Source: Deltaproteobacteria bacterium
GTDB lineage: Bacteria > Desulfobacterota > Binatia > Binatales > Binataceae
Reading direction: 5' to 3'
Length of the DNA: 64,000 bases
Assembly (NCBI GenBank): GCA_019237115.1
Contig: JAFAHS010000327.1
Span: 1-64,000, forward strand
Position numbers and translations under genes: made by a program. Under the pieces are notes generated by a model that worked only from the letters and a program-made list of their open reading frames with translations, searched no databases and was not told where the DNA came from. This document shows, in pieces, positions 36,033 to 45,542 of the stretch. Every line of letters starts with the position of its first letter. The stretch's first letter is position 1.

Positions 36033-39000
36033 ATGTTCCGTTTCTCCCTGACCCAACGACCAAACACTTCCCGAGAACCGTTCAGCTTACAGACGCTGGC
36101 CAAGGCTTCCCGGCTGCGCGGCGCCACCGTCACCGAAAGTGTCTGTCCTTACTGCGCCGTCGGCTGCGGCCAACTCATCTTCAGCAAGCGCGGCGAGCTG
36201 ATCGACATTGAAGGCGATCCGGAGAGTCCGATCAGCGGGGGCCACCTATGCCCCAAAGGGGCCAACGTCTTCCAGCTCGCCGTCAATTCGCATCGCGTCC
36301 GCAAAGTCCTGTATCGCGCTCCCTACTCCGATCACTGGGAGACGCGGACGCTGGATTGGGCGCTAGATCAGATTGCCCAGCGGGTGAAGGCGACCCGCGA
36401 TGCCGATTTCACGACGCGCGACGAGCACGGCCGCTTGCTCAACTCGGTACGCAGCATCGGCACCTTGGGCGGGGCATCGATCGACAACGAGGAGAACTAC
36501 CTGATCAAAAAACTGTTCGGCGGCGGGTTGGGAGTGGTGTCGATCGAGAACCAGGCGCGAATATGACACAGCGCCTCGGTGCCCGGTCTGGGCGCCTCAT
36601 TTGGCCGCGGCGCGGCCACCAACTATCAGCAGGACATGGCCAACAGCGATTGCATCCTGTTCATGGGATCGAACATGGCAGAGGCTCAGCCGGTCGGCTT
36701 CCGCTGGCCCATGAAGGCCAAGGAAAAAGGTGCGACCGTGATCCACGTCGATCCGCGTTTCACACGCATGTCGGCCGTGTGCGATGTTTACGTCGGTATC
36801 CGCTCCGGGAGCGACATTGCCTTCCTCGGGGGCCTCGTCAATTACGTCTTGACCAACGACCGTTGGTTTCACGAATACGTCCTGGCCTACACCAATGCTT
36901 CAAGGATCATCGAGGAAGGTTTCCGGGATACCGAAGACCTGGCAGGGCTGTTTAGCGGCTTCGACCAGCAGGACGACTCCTACGATGCCAGGCAAGGCCA
37001 TTGGGGCTACCAAGAGTCAAACCAGCACCAGGCCCAGCAGGACGATAGGAATACGCCTCCGGCGAAGCCCGGGAAAAATCCGCACGGGCGTCACGGCCAC
37101 GGCATGGACGGCAACGCCGAGCCATACACCTCCGCGTACAAGGACATGACGGCCGCACAGCGCGATCCCACCTTGCAGCATACGCGCTGCGTTATGCAGA
37201 TCCTGCGCCGGCACTTCGCTCGTTACACGCCGGAAGTCGTATCCCAGGTGTGCGGTTGCACGCCGGAAGAGTTTGTGCGCGTGGCGGAATTGCTCTGTGC
37301 CAACTCGGGACGCGAGCGGACCACCTGTATCGCTTACGCGCTGGGTTGGACGCAGCACACCACCGGCGTGCAGATAATCCGTACTGCCGGCATCTTGCAA
37401 CTGTTGCTGGGCAACGTGGGCCGGCCGGGCGGCGGCATTATGGCCCTACGCGGCCATTCCACGATTCAGGGCGCGACCGACGTCTCGACTCTGTATGACA
37501 CACTGCCCGGCTACCTGCCGCAACCAGCTGCACACGATCGCACGCACGAGGATTTGAGTACTTATATCGAGCACCAAGGGATGCCCACCGGCTACTGGGC
37601 AAACTTCGGCAAGTTCATCGTCAGCCTGCTCAAGGCGTGGTACGGCGACGCAGCCACGGCGGACAACGATTTTGGGTTCTCGTGGCTGCCGCGCGTGGAC
37701 GCCGACTACTCGGCACTGGCCCACTTCGATCGCATGGCGAAGGGCGAGGTCAAAGGGTACTTCCTGACCGGTCAGAACCCAGGCGGCGGCGGACCCAACG
37801 CCGGCCTGCACCGCGCGGGCCTGCGCAATCTCGATTGGTTGGTGGTTCTCGACTGGTTTGAGACGGAGAGCGCTGTCTTCTGGAAGAACGACCCGAATGC
37901 GCCGGCGCCCTCCGAGATCAAAACCGAGGTCTTCTTCATCCCGGCGGCGGCCGCTCCGGAGAAGGAAGGCACCTTAACCAACACGCAGCGACTGATCCAA
38001 TGGCACAACAAGGCCGTGGATCCGTCCGGAGATTGCCGCTCCGACGCCTGGTTTCTCTACAACCTGGGTAAGCGCCTCAAGCAGCTCTACGCGGGCTCGA
38101 CCGATCCCAAGGACCAGCCCCTGCTGAACCTCACCTGGGATTACGACTTCGACGAGCAGCCGCATCTGCCCGACGGCACGCCGAGCCGCATCGAAGGGGA
38201 ACCGGACCTTGAGAAGGTCCTCATGGAGCTCAACGGTCACCGACTGGATGAAATCGATCCGCGCACCGGGCGGCCTCGTCTCGTCAGCGGCTTTTCAGAG
38301 TTGAAGGATGACGGCACGACGGCATGCGGGTGCTGGGTCTATAGCGGCGTGTTCCCCGAGCCGGGCCGCAACCGAGCAAACGAACGCACGATCACTGATG
38401 ACCAGTTCCAGCCGGAATGGGGCTTCGCGTGGCCGAACAACATTCGTATCCTGTATAACCGCGCATCGGCGGATCCCGCGGGGCGGCCCTGGTCGGAACG
38501 CAAGAAATTGGTCTGGTGGGATTCTGAGAAGCGGCGCTGGGTCGGTCTCGACACCCCGGACTTCGAGCTCGATAAACCGCCCGATTACCAACCTCCTCCG
38601 GGCGCGAGGGGCATGGCGGCCATCGCCGGCACCCAGCCCTTCACCATGAAGTGCGACGGACTAGGCTGGCTTTACTCCCCCGGCATCAAGGACGGCCCTC
38701 TGCCTGCCCATTACGAGCCGGTCGAGTCGCCGGTGGGCAACCTGCTCTATCCCAAACACAACGTCAACCCGACGGTGCGCTTTTTCGAGGGACCGCTGAA
38801 TCATATCGCCCACACGCCCACCGCGGAGTTCCCCGTGGTCGCCACGACGTTCCGCCTTACCGAGCATTACCTGAGTGGGCCGATGAGCCGCTTCAATAGC
38901 TGGCTCAACGAATTGCAGCCCGAGATGTTCGCCGAGCTGAGCCCCGAACTGGCAGGAGACCGCGGCATTGTTCACGGCGGCTGGATGACGATCCGAACGG

Positions 39001-39335
39001 CGCGCGGCCGAATCGAGGCGCGTGCGATGGTGACGCGACGGCTCAGGCCGTTTGTCGTCGAGGGTCGTGTGATTCATCAGATCGGTCTTCCATTCCACTG
39101 GGCTTTCGCCGGGGAGACAGTCGGCAGCAACGCCAACGACCTGACTGCGATTCTGGCTGACCCCAACGTGAGCATGCACGACTGCAAGGCGTTCGCTTGC
39201 CAGGTCGAAGCCGGGCGGCTCGAAGGCCACGCTCTGGAGCCGACCGTGCCCGCGGCGCCTTGGCCGACGCTCGATCCGATCCCAAACACTCCTGACAGCG
39301 CCCAACCGGAAGGAAGGGTCGGACATGGCAAGTAA
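36033..39335 (+). CDS. fdhA: Formate dehydrogenase catalytic subunit, selenocysteine-containing
   Basis: One frame of 1101 codons interrupted by TGA at 36564-36566, read as selenocysteine (residue 178). The surrounding text, IENQARI-Sec-HSASVPGLG, matches the Sec site of FdnG/FdoG-type enzymes. The 4Fe-4S site CPYCAVGCGQ with a later LCPKG lies at 39-75, the bis-MGD domains follow, and a molybdopterin dinucleotide domain occurs near 960-1080. It oxidises formate to CO2. It has no twin-arginine signal, unlike FdnG, so it is probably on the cytoplasmic side. An insertion near 315-370 is rich in His, Gly and Gln (KNPHGRHGHGMDG). AAGGAGG precedes the ATG. It overlaps the iron-sulfur subunit gene by 11 bp. 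Gene callers that treat TGA as stop would split it into 177 and about 920 residues. Confidence 0.92.
36564..36596 (+). promoter_or_regulatory. Selenocysteine UGA codon and bacterial SECIS hairpin
   Basis: UGA (36564-36566), 11 bases, then a hairpin with stem GGTGCCC (36578-36584), loop GGTCT (36585-36589) and GGGCGCC (36590-36596). The spacing of 11 and the loop sequence equal, as I recall, those of the E. coli fdhF SECIS. Position 17 is U and positions 23-24 are G and U, the bases known to contact SelB. Confidence 0.85.
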
Positions 39336-40254
39336 AGAGAAGCAACTGTCCGAGCTGGTCCAGAGCAGCGATTCGCCGCGCGGTCCAATATCGGAGGTGG
39401 TGCACCGCCTGGTCTATCCGTTCCTCCGTGGTGCGCCGCCAAAGCCTCGTCCGCCTACCGGCTTTTACACGGACACTACGGTATGCATCGGCTGCAAGGC
39501 TTGCGAGGTGGCGTGCAAGCAGTGGAACCAATTGCCCTCGGATGGGTTCAACTGGTCCGGCAATAGCTACGACAACACGGCGGAGTTGTCTGCGACAACC
39601 TGGCGCCATGTGAAATTCATCGAGCAATTCTCCGACGGGTCATCCAGCCAGCGTCAGTCGCTCGACGTCGCGCTCAACGAGCCAAATCATGACCGCTGGC
39701 TCATGATGAGCGACCATTGCAAGCATTGCCTCGCGGCCCCTTGCCAGCAGGCCTGCCCGACCGGCGCCATCATTCATAACGAGTTCGAGAACGTCTACAT
39801 TCAGGCTGACATCTGCAACGGATGCTCGTGCTGCATAGCGGCCTGCCCGTTTGGCGTCATCACACGGGACCCAGTGGGCGGGCATTCGCACAAGTGCACG
39901 CTCTGCTACGATCGCCAGCGCGACGGTTTGGAACCGGCCTGCGCGAAGGCGTGTCCGACCCAGTCAATCCACTTCGGCCCAGTCGACGAGCTTCGCGAAA
40001 TGGCCCGCAAACGTGTGGAGGAACTTCATCGACGCGGCGTCCCGGAGGCGTACCTCTATGGCGACGCCGCTAGCGAGACCTATTCCGAGCTGCATTCGTT
40101 CTATCTGCTGGTCGATCGACCATCCGTTTATGGCCTGCCGGACAACCCATTCAATCCCTGGCTGCACATGACGGGAGATTACGTTCGTTCCATCGTGGGC
40201 GGCTTGGCTGCGATCGCTGCACTGCTCGTGGTGGTGTTTCTTTTGAGGCCCTGA
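39325..40254 (+). CDS. fdhB: Formate dehydrogenase iron-sulfur (beta) subunit
   Basis: A 309-residue protein with four ferredoxin-type clusters: CIGCKACEVACKQW near residue 53, CKHCLAAPCQQACPTG near 133, CNGCSCCIAACPFG near 165 and CTLCYDRQRDG with CAKACPT near 190-207. A single membrane helix lies at the C-terminus (SIVGGLAAIAALLVVVFLL). It passes electrons from the catalytic subunit to the membrane subunit. Its start overlaps the end of the catalytic subunit gene, with a GGAAGG site inside that gene. The membrane subunit follows after 1 bp. Confidence 0.92.
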   Translation: MASKEKQLSELVQSSDSPRGPISEVVHRLVYPFLRGAPPKPRPPTGFYTDTTVCIGCKACEVACKQWNQLPSDGFNWSGNSYDNTAELSATTWRHVKFIEQFSDGSSSQRQSLDVALNEPNHDRWLMMSDHCKHCLAAPCQQACPTGAIIHNEFENVYIQADICNGCSCCIAACPFGVITRDPVGGHSHKCTLCYDRQRDGLEPACAKACPTQSIHFGPVDELREMARKRVEELHRRGVPEAYLYGDAASETYSELHSFYLLVDRPSVYGLPDNPFNPWLHMTGDYVRSIVGGLAAIAALLVVVFLLRP

Positions 40255-40255
40255 A

Positions 40256-41179
40256 ATGGTGGGGAACTCTACACCAGGGCGCGCTTTGATCGAACCTCTC
40301 TTATTGGAAGGAGTAAGGGAGAGCGGTTACACGAAGATTCCTCTGACCAAGGTGCCGGGATGGTACGGCAACATTGCCCTGGACGCTTTGCTCAACGGAA
40401 TGGCGACTGGACTGTTCATGGCCGCCGCGGTCAGCGAGTTGGCGGCACCTGCGGTCTTCAACTCCGTGGCAAAAGTAGCTTATCCCGTCGCTCTCGTCCT
40501 TTTACTCGTTGATCTGGCACTTCTCGTGACCGATCTGGGTGATCCGTTGCGGTTCCATCACATGCTCCGGGTTTTCAAGCCTCGTTCGCCCATGTCGGTG
40601 GGAACCTGGTGTCTGACGATCTTCTCCCTTCCCCTGACCGCAGCGGCGGCGCTCAGCCTGCTGGCTGAAATGGGAATCGACCTCGAGCGTGCTCGGATAC
40701 TCGCGGTGGTCGCCGGACTGTTGCCGGGCTTCGGTTCGGCGGCGTACAAGGGCGTGTTGCTCAGCACCAACGCGCAGCCAGGTTGGAAAGACGCGCGCTG
40801 GATGGGAGGTTATCTCACCAATTCTGCTCTGCTGATGGGCTGTGCGGAGTTGCTTCTCCTATCCGCCCTGATGGGGCAACCGCGGGCCACCGCGATCCTA
40901 GCCACCGCCTTCATCGTGTTGCTCATGCTTAACCTGATTCCATTGGGACTGTTGTTTGCGGATCTCCGACCGAGCCATGCTCGACTCTACACACGCGGAC
41001 AACGGTGGCGCTGTGGCTTGCTTATGCTTGTTGCCGGAACGCTGATCCCTCTCGGTCTTCTGCTTGTCAGCAGCCGTCTCGGGTTCATATTTGCCGCCGT
41101 CCTTTTTCTCTTGTCGGGGAGTTGGCTCATCCGCTTTGTATACGTCAAGATACCTCACACCTCGCCGTTAGAAATCTGA
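40256..41179 (+). CDS. nrfD: NrfD/PsrC-type membrane subunit of formate dehydrogenase
   Basis: A 307-residue polytopic protein with about eight membrane helices. It has the family opening WYGNIALDALLNGMATGLFMAAA and a conserved LVTDLGDPLRFHHMLRVFKPRSPMSVGTW segment near residue 95. NrfD proteins carry no haem and exchange electrons with quinone. Here it would replace the cytochrome b subunit of FdnI type, giving a formate:quinone oxidoreductase. It is the third and last gene of the operon. Confidence 0.88.
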   Translation: MVGNSTPGRALIEPLLLEGVRESGYTKIPLTKVPGWYGNIALDALLNGMATGLFMAAAVSELAAPAVFNSVAKVAYPVALVLLLVDLALLVTDLGDPLRFHHMLRVFKPRSPMSVGTWCLTIFSLPLTAAAALSLLAEMGIDLERARILAVVAGLLPGFGSAAYKGVLLSTNAQPGWKDARWMGGYLTNSALLMGCAELLLLSALMGQPRATAILATAFIVLLMLNLIPLGLLFADLRPSHARLYTRGQRWRCGLLMLVAGTLIPLGLLLVSSRLGFIFAAVLFLLSGSWLIRFVYVKIPHTSPLEI

Positions 41180-42612
41180 ATTTGGGAGCATCCTGGGATC
41201 CGACTCGGGTTCCGACGGAAGTGCTCCTGCTTTGATTCGCGGCATCAGGCGCGCATTGTGCGGGACTGATCGCGGAGATGACGGCAGGTTTCTTCGGGCA
41301 CCGATAGCTTGCCTTAGCCCGACAGGGTGAGGACCGCGCCTCTTCTTACAGCTACAATGTGCGATTCGAAACGATACGAATGATCTCGCTGAAAATAGTG
41401 AAGCTTGACGTCGAACGTTTGAGTCGACGCAAAATCGCTACTCCGATTCGCCCCGCCGCGACCGTGCCGACGGGCGAGCCCTCCAAAGTTGTACTAGTGT
41501 TCGACGCAATCGACGAGGTTCCAATCACCTTTTTTCGCCCGCTGACAAGGTGGAAGATAGTTGCGGAGCAGCGAGAGGATCGCCACTTCGGCTTCTCCAC
41601 CGCAAGCATTCGGTGTCCTGGTGAGCTACCGGTTCTTGGATTCCAACCTCGAAGCGAGTGCGTTGAGCCCGTCCCGAAAAATGCTTTGAAAGCGCCGGGA
41701 GACCTCCTGGGTACTTACCGTTTAAGAAGGCGCGTATCGGGCATATCGCCCAGTTCTGTGCAAAGCTTCATCGGAGGCATCTTTCTGTCGTAGCTAGGTC
41801 GACTAAGCCCGGTGATTGCTCTCTCGGTCTCAGCTATCAAGGCGTGAGTACGAGCTGCACCCCAGCGGTGACGTTGAATTTCACCGCACAGAGGACACCC
41901 CAATGTGTTCAACCGAACTGCTTGAAAAGTTGGGGCCCAAACAAGGTGAATTCTGAAACTGCGATCTAGGGGTGAAGACAAGACTGGGACGAGCCCTTAG
42001 CGGCGAAGCGCAGGAGGTGGAGACTATCGCCGACATCAATCATTTCCCGCCATGCTGGAACGCATGCTCGAGACAGGGCCCGCAGGTCGGTGACAAAATT
42101 AAGGCGAGGGTGATAGATCGCCATCAGTGGCCACCAAAAGCTGCAAAGTCATCTGTTGTGACACCGAGGGATTTGAGCACGCCGTCAGCGTCTCGGCGAA
42201 AGCCTTTACAATGCAGTCGCGCAGGGCCTGAAAGTATTCCGGACAAGCGAATGGGTGAATCCGATCGCCGGCAACCACCGTTATCACGGTAAGAATCAAG
42301 GAAGCCGAGATTGAACATCGGTTGCGCGTCCGCGATTTTGAGGCTTGGTTGGAGCGGAGCAACAAGTTTCCAGGTGAGATGGTTCGAAGGCAGCGAATCC
42401 GCGATCGGCTAAACCCTAGACGAGAAACAGCCATGTGGTTTGTTGGGTTTCGAGGTCTGGGACGCCACTTCGACGCATCCCAGAATCCGACGGAAGCTCG
42501 ACCTATCAGAGTGCGGCTTTGCTGGGCGAGTTCCGCGCCAGACAATCCAAGACCCTTGTATTCAGTTGGGGTGGTCGCACTTTAGCTTTGCTAGATGCAA
42601 CGGGGGGTCAAA
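41180..42612. other. Long interval after the formate dehydrogenase operon, with repeat copy C
   Basis: About 1.4 kb without a recognised gene. It contains repeat copy C (41839-42000). Open frames at 41359-41793 (+, 144 codons) and 42099-42545 (-, 148 codons) have no family-like text and look accidental or decayed. This stretch probably marks old recombination or insertion events. Confidence 0.55.
41839..41995 (+). repeat. Dispersed direct repeat, copy C
   Basis: AAGGCGTGAGTA at 41839-41850 and the perfect 19 bp pairing block at 41867-41885. Similarity to copy B extends further (an ACCGAACTGCTTG-type stretch and CTGCGAT with AGGGG near 41960). It has the same orientation as A and B and lies just after the formate dehydrogenase operon. 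Confidence 0.75.
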
Positions 42613-43351
42613 ATGCCGGAACCCAAGACGCAAGATTTTCGAGCCGTGAACGAACAGGTCGGTTCGCGCGTGCTACTGGTAGCGACCAGCCTACTTACTT
42701 CTCGCTTTAGTTGGTCTGATAGCAGTGGGAACGTTCCCTGCCGCGACTGAAACCGGGGATCAGCTCGTGGCTTGGTTTCGTGAGAAGGGCGAGTCTGCGC
42801 GTTTGTTCGTGTGGGCTTGGACGGTAGCCATCCCTCCATTGGCAGTAATGGTCTCATGTCTGCGACGCCAGCTCCCCGCACCCCATCGAGACGTTTTTTT
42901 AATCGGAGCAGTCTCGTACCTGATCGCAATCGAAATTGCGACATGGACGTGGGTGGGGCTGGCGCTTCTCGCAGACGTTCTGAATCCGGCAACCACTCGC
43001 ACGGTGCTCGATGTTGTGATTTTCCTTGGGCCAGTACTGACAGGATCGACAACTACCATGATGGCTCCGGTCACATTGTTGGCATTGCTTGGGCAGTCGC
43101 GAATCCCTCGCTGGCTTGGGGTTTTGGGATTTGTAACTTTTCTTGAGCAAGCGGTCGAAACGATCACCATCTTCAGGTCGAGCGGTTTCACTCAGCCGGG
43201 CGGCGCGATGAATATGCAGCTTTGGCGCGACGCTAACTCTAGGCTGGTTGGTAGCCTTTGGAATATGGGGCGGACTGCGGGGATACGCGATGAAACCTGG
43301 CGAGCCGCAACCAATCTGAGTGAGTACGGCTTTGCCTTTAGCAAAAAATGA
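42613..43351 (+). pseudogene. Integral membrane protein with an N-terminal frameshift
   Basis: The ATG at 42613 opens a sensible N-terminus (MPEPKTQDFRAVNEQVGSRV, then LLVATSLLT) that leaves frame near 42697. The continuation, ALVGLIAVGTFPAATETGD, lies in another frame, with 208 codons from GTG 42725. Four or five membrane helices follow (WTVAIPPLAVMVSCL; VFLIGAVSYLIAIEIATWTWVGLALLADV; VVIFLGPVLTGSTTTMMAPVTLLALL; WLGVLGFVTFLEQAVETITIF). A single-base change would join the parts into one protein of about 245 residues. The family is not recognised. A translation start at 42725 is possible but would remove most of the first helix. Confidence 0.6.
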
Positions 43352-43545
43352 GAGAGCAGGTGCTGGCAGCGATTGCTGAAGAGGTGGCGGCTATTGTCGG
43401 ACTGTCGGAACGAGAACGCTCGGCGAGCAGACAGCGATCGAAAGGAAAAGGGCGCGGCTCACGAGAATCGCAGTCCGCGCGGCTTCAAGAGGCATTCAAT
43501 CCCCCAGGCCACACGGCTTATCGTGGCTGGAGCGACTTTTCCTGA
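43348..43545 (+). CDS. Possible small ORF coupled to the membrane protein gene
   Basis: Its ATG overlaps the stop of the membrane protein (ATGA) and it encodes 65 residues starting MREQVLAAIAEEVAAIVGL, then a basic, low-complexity stretch. It overlaps the end of the opposite-strand LssY_C gene. It could be a real small partner or a decayed remnant. Confidence 0.25.
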   Translation: MREQVLAAIAEEVAAIVGLSERERSASRQRSKGKGRGSRESQSARLQEAFNPPGHTAYRGWSDFS

Positions 43546-44876
43546 TGTAGCTCGCGAAATTCCTTGCCGCTTGGCAACTCCCAATCTAAACCCCGCATTT
43601 CCGAGTCAGAAACGCGGTTGTGAGAGAACACCAAAACGGCTCGGAGACCGTCGGTGATGTAGGGATCCCCGGTTAGATTCTTGCGTGGGGACGCCAGAGT
43701 TGCCACTTCGCCACCTCTGACATATCCCACTTTCGTCACCATGTGAGAACGAAACAAATCTTGCACCAGGTACTCCCGGTTATGGTCCACGTGAGGATCA
43801 ATTCGGTGGGTTGCGAGATTCCAAGTCGCCAAGGTGAAGCGGACCCCAATATCACGGCTGACCTGACCAACCCACACGGGCTTTCCCTCGAACCGCATCG
43901 GCGCGCGCCACAGGCGTACGTGGTCTCTTGCCTCGATGGTTGCCCTCGGCTTTTGAATCGTCACGTCTTGTTGTCGCCCGAAAACATAAAGGGAACTAGC
44001 AGGGGCATGTCGAAAAGAGGTTCCAAACAAGAACGATCTGGTCTCTTTCCAGGATGATGCAAAATCCACTTCCTCTGCCAGGTCCCACTGCCGATCGAAG
44101 AATGCGGAAAAAATATCGTCCTCGTTGCCGACGAGAATTATGTTAATCGGGTCTCCCTGGACGGTGCCGTCGTGATTTGTCGTGCAAGCAGGCAATCGCT
44201 CCACCGCTTCGCGAAAGCCCCTTTCATCGGAGTACGCTATCTCGTCCTGCTTGTAACGCTCACTCACGAGCAGCGCGTCGTACTGCGTTGGGAATCCGGG
44301 AACCGGCAGGAGAAAACTCAGAACTTTTGGTTTGGTTCCTCTCGGTCCGACGAGCTCGATTTGCGTATATTTCGCTCCGAGATCCTTGTTGGTGTAAACA
44401 AAGCCAGAGACCGTACTGCCGGGGGGTATTACCTGTGGGATCGCGCTGTCCAGGAAATATGCATCCATGTGCGCGTTTGCGGACACGAACAACCGGTAGT
44501 GATTTCGATACGCCGCTTCCAAGGGCGAAAACATGTTCTGATCGACGCTAACACGGTTAAAGGCATACGGGACGTGATCGTGATTGTCGATACTGATCCA
44601 TAGGGGTTGCACCCCAGAGTCGTAGACCGGCACGGCGAAGCTCTTTTTGCTCTCCTCGGCGGACAAAACCGCCGCCGTGATTCGAACCTCGCCGTCACTT
44701 TGGGTCCTGGCCTGCGGAAGAGAATTCAGATCGACGAGAGGCTGAGGTCGATATATGGTGCAACCAAAGGTCGCAACGGTTAACAGGCCAACGATGCCTC
44801 GTTTACCCGCGTTTTGTATTCGCAAACGAAGGAATGCTCTGACGGTCCTTCTACTTGGCTTCGAGCACGTGCTCAT
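43518..44876 (-). CDS. LssY_C-domain protein, probable exported or lipoprotein
   Basis: A protein of about 452 residues. An N-terminal basic stretch is followed by a short hydrophobic segment ending in cysteine (GLLTVATFGCTIYRP), compatible with a lipoprotein signal, although phenylalanine in the lipobox is unusual. The C-terminal half has the LssY_C pattern: VWVGQVSRDIGVRFTLATWN, then PHVDHNREYLVQDLF and TDGLRAVLVFS. LssY-type domains are linked to membrane lipid phosphatase or DedA-like proteins in other bacteria, and the role of stand-alone copies is unknown. The start at ATG 44876 is chosen over GTG 44888. Confidence 0.7.
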   Translation of the reverse strand: MSTCSKPSRRTVRAFLRLRIQNAGKRGIVGLLTVATFGCTIYRPQPLVDLNSLPQARTQSDGEVRITAAVLSAEESKKSFAVPVYDSGVQPLWISIDNHDHVPYAFNRVSVDQNMFSPLEAAYRNHYRLFVSANAHMDAYFLDSAIPQVIPPGSTVSGFVYTNKDLGAKYTQIELVGPRGTKPKVLSFLLPVPGFPTQYDALLVSERYKQDEIAYSDERGFREAVERLPACTTNHDGTVQGDPINIILVGNEDDIFSAFFDRQWDLAEEVDFASSWKETRSFLFGTSFRHAPASSLYVFGRQQDVTIQKPRATIEARDHVRLWRAPMRFEGKPVWVGQVSRDIGVRFTLATWNLATHRIDPHVDHNREYLVQDLFRSHMVTKVGYVRGGEVATLASPRKNLTGDPYITDGLRAVLVFSHNRVSDSEMRGLDWELPSGKEFRELHQEKSLQPR

Positions 44877-45148
44877 TAACCTCGACACTCAATTTGGCGC
44901 TCTTCTTGGCGGAATTCGATACTATGTCGCGCTGGCCATCGAGGCATGTTGAAAAAGTGCTGGAAGCTTAGGTAGTTCAATCCTACCGGTAGCATTCTTG
45001 AAGCCGGCTACATAACCCGAACTGAATCTTCCCCGCGGAACACAATGTGGAACTACTTGAGCGGTTGGGTCGTTCGGCGGATGCGGCGCTTTGCGCGTTC
45101 TGACCCTGGGGGTCGAATAATCAAGTCCCAGCCTCGCGATTTTCGTCG

Positions 45149-45532
45149 CTATCTGATCCGTCGCCGATTTGGCAAGTCGCGCTGCGATCGCCTGCGCCGC
45201 TTCTCGCCACCGAGCGTTTCCACGAAATCGACCCCGAGCTGAATCCATTTCGCAAGAGCGGCCTCGGTTCGGTAACCTTCCGGTATGACTCTTACGAAAC
45301 CGGTCATGGTCCGCCCGGCCATCTCCATCGGTCTCACGTGCGGGTCGCCGAGCATCGGTTCTTGGGCCTGCGCACCGACCCGGACCAGAAGACCGCCGCG
45401 GCTGCTGACCGAGCAGCACATGGCACCGTTCACCATGAAGCAAAGTCCTCCCATCAGCTTCTTTTCAACCACATCGCTGCGGATAGACAGCAAGTTGCGG
45501 ACGCGCTCGGCCGTCTTTTCGTCGTAAGCCAT
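45149..45532 (-). CDS. TfoX/Sxy N-terminal-domain protein
   Basis: A 127-residue protein with the TfoX_N pattern: MAYDEKTAERVRNLL, KKLMGGLCFMVNGAMCCSV near residue 25 and GRTMTGFVRVIPEGYRTE near 72. The last 20 residues are strongly basic. Although named after a competence regulator, single-domain TfoX_N proteins are common beside ArsR and AHSA1 genes, with unknown role. It is the third gene of that cassette, 10 bp after the corrected end of the AHSA1 gene. Confidence 0.8.
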   Translation of the reverse strand: MAYDEKTAERVRNLLSIRSDVVEKKLMGGLCFMVNGAMCCSVSSRGGLLVRVGAQAQEPMLGDPHVRPMEMAGRTMTGFVRVIPEGYRTEAALAKWIQLGVDFVETLGGEKRRRRSQRDLPNRRRIR

Positions 45533-45542
45533 GCCGTTCGCC

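Noticed and set aside
36564..36566. Nonsense mutation splitting formate dehydrogenase
   Set aside because: The codon sits exactly at the Sec position, the frame is unchanged after it, and a SECIS hairpin follows at the standard distance.
41359..41793. 144-codon open frame after the formate dehydrogenase operon
   Set aside because: No recognisable motif or ribosome site. Possibly decayed, but not supportable as a gene.
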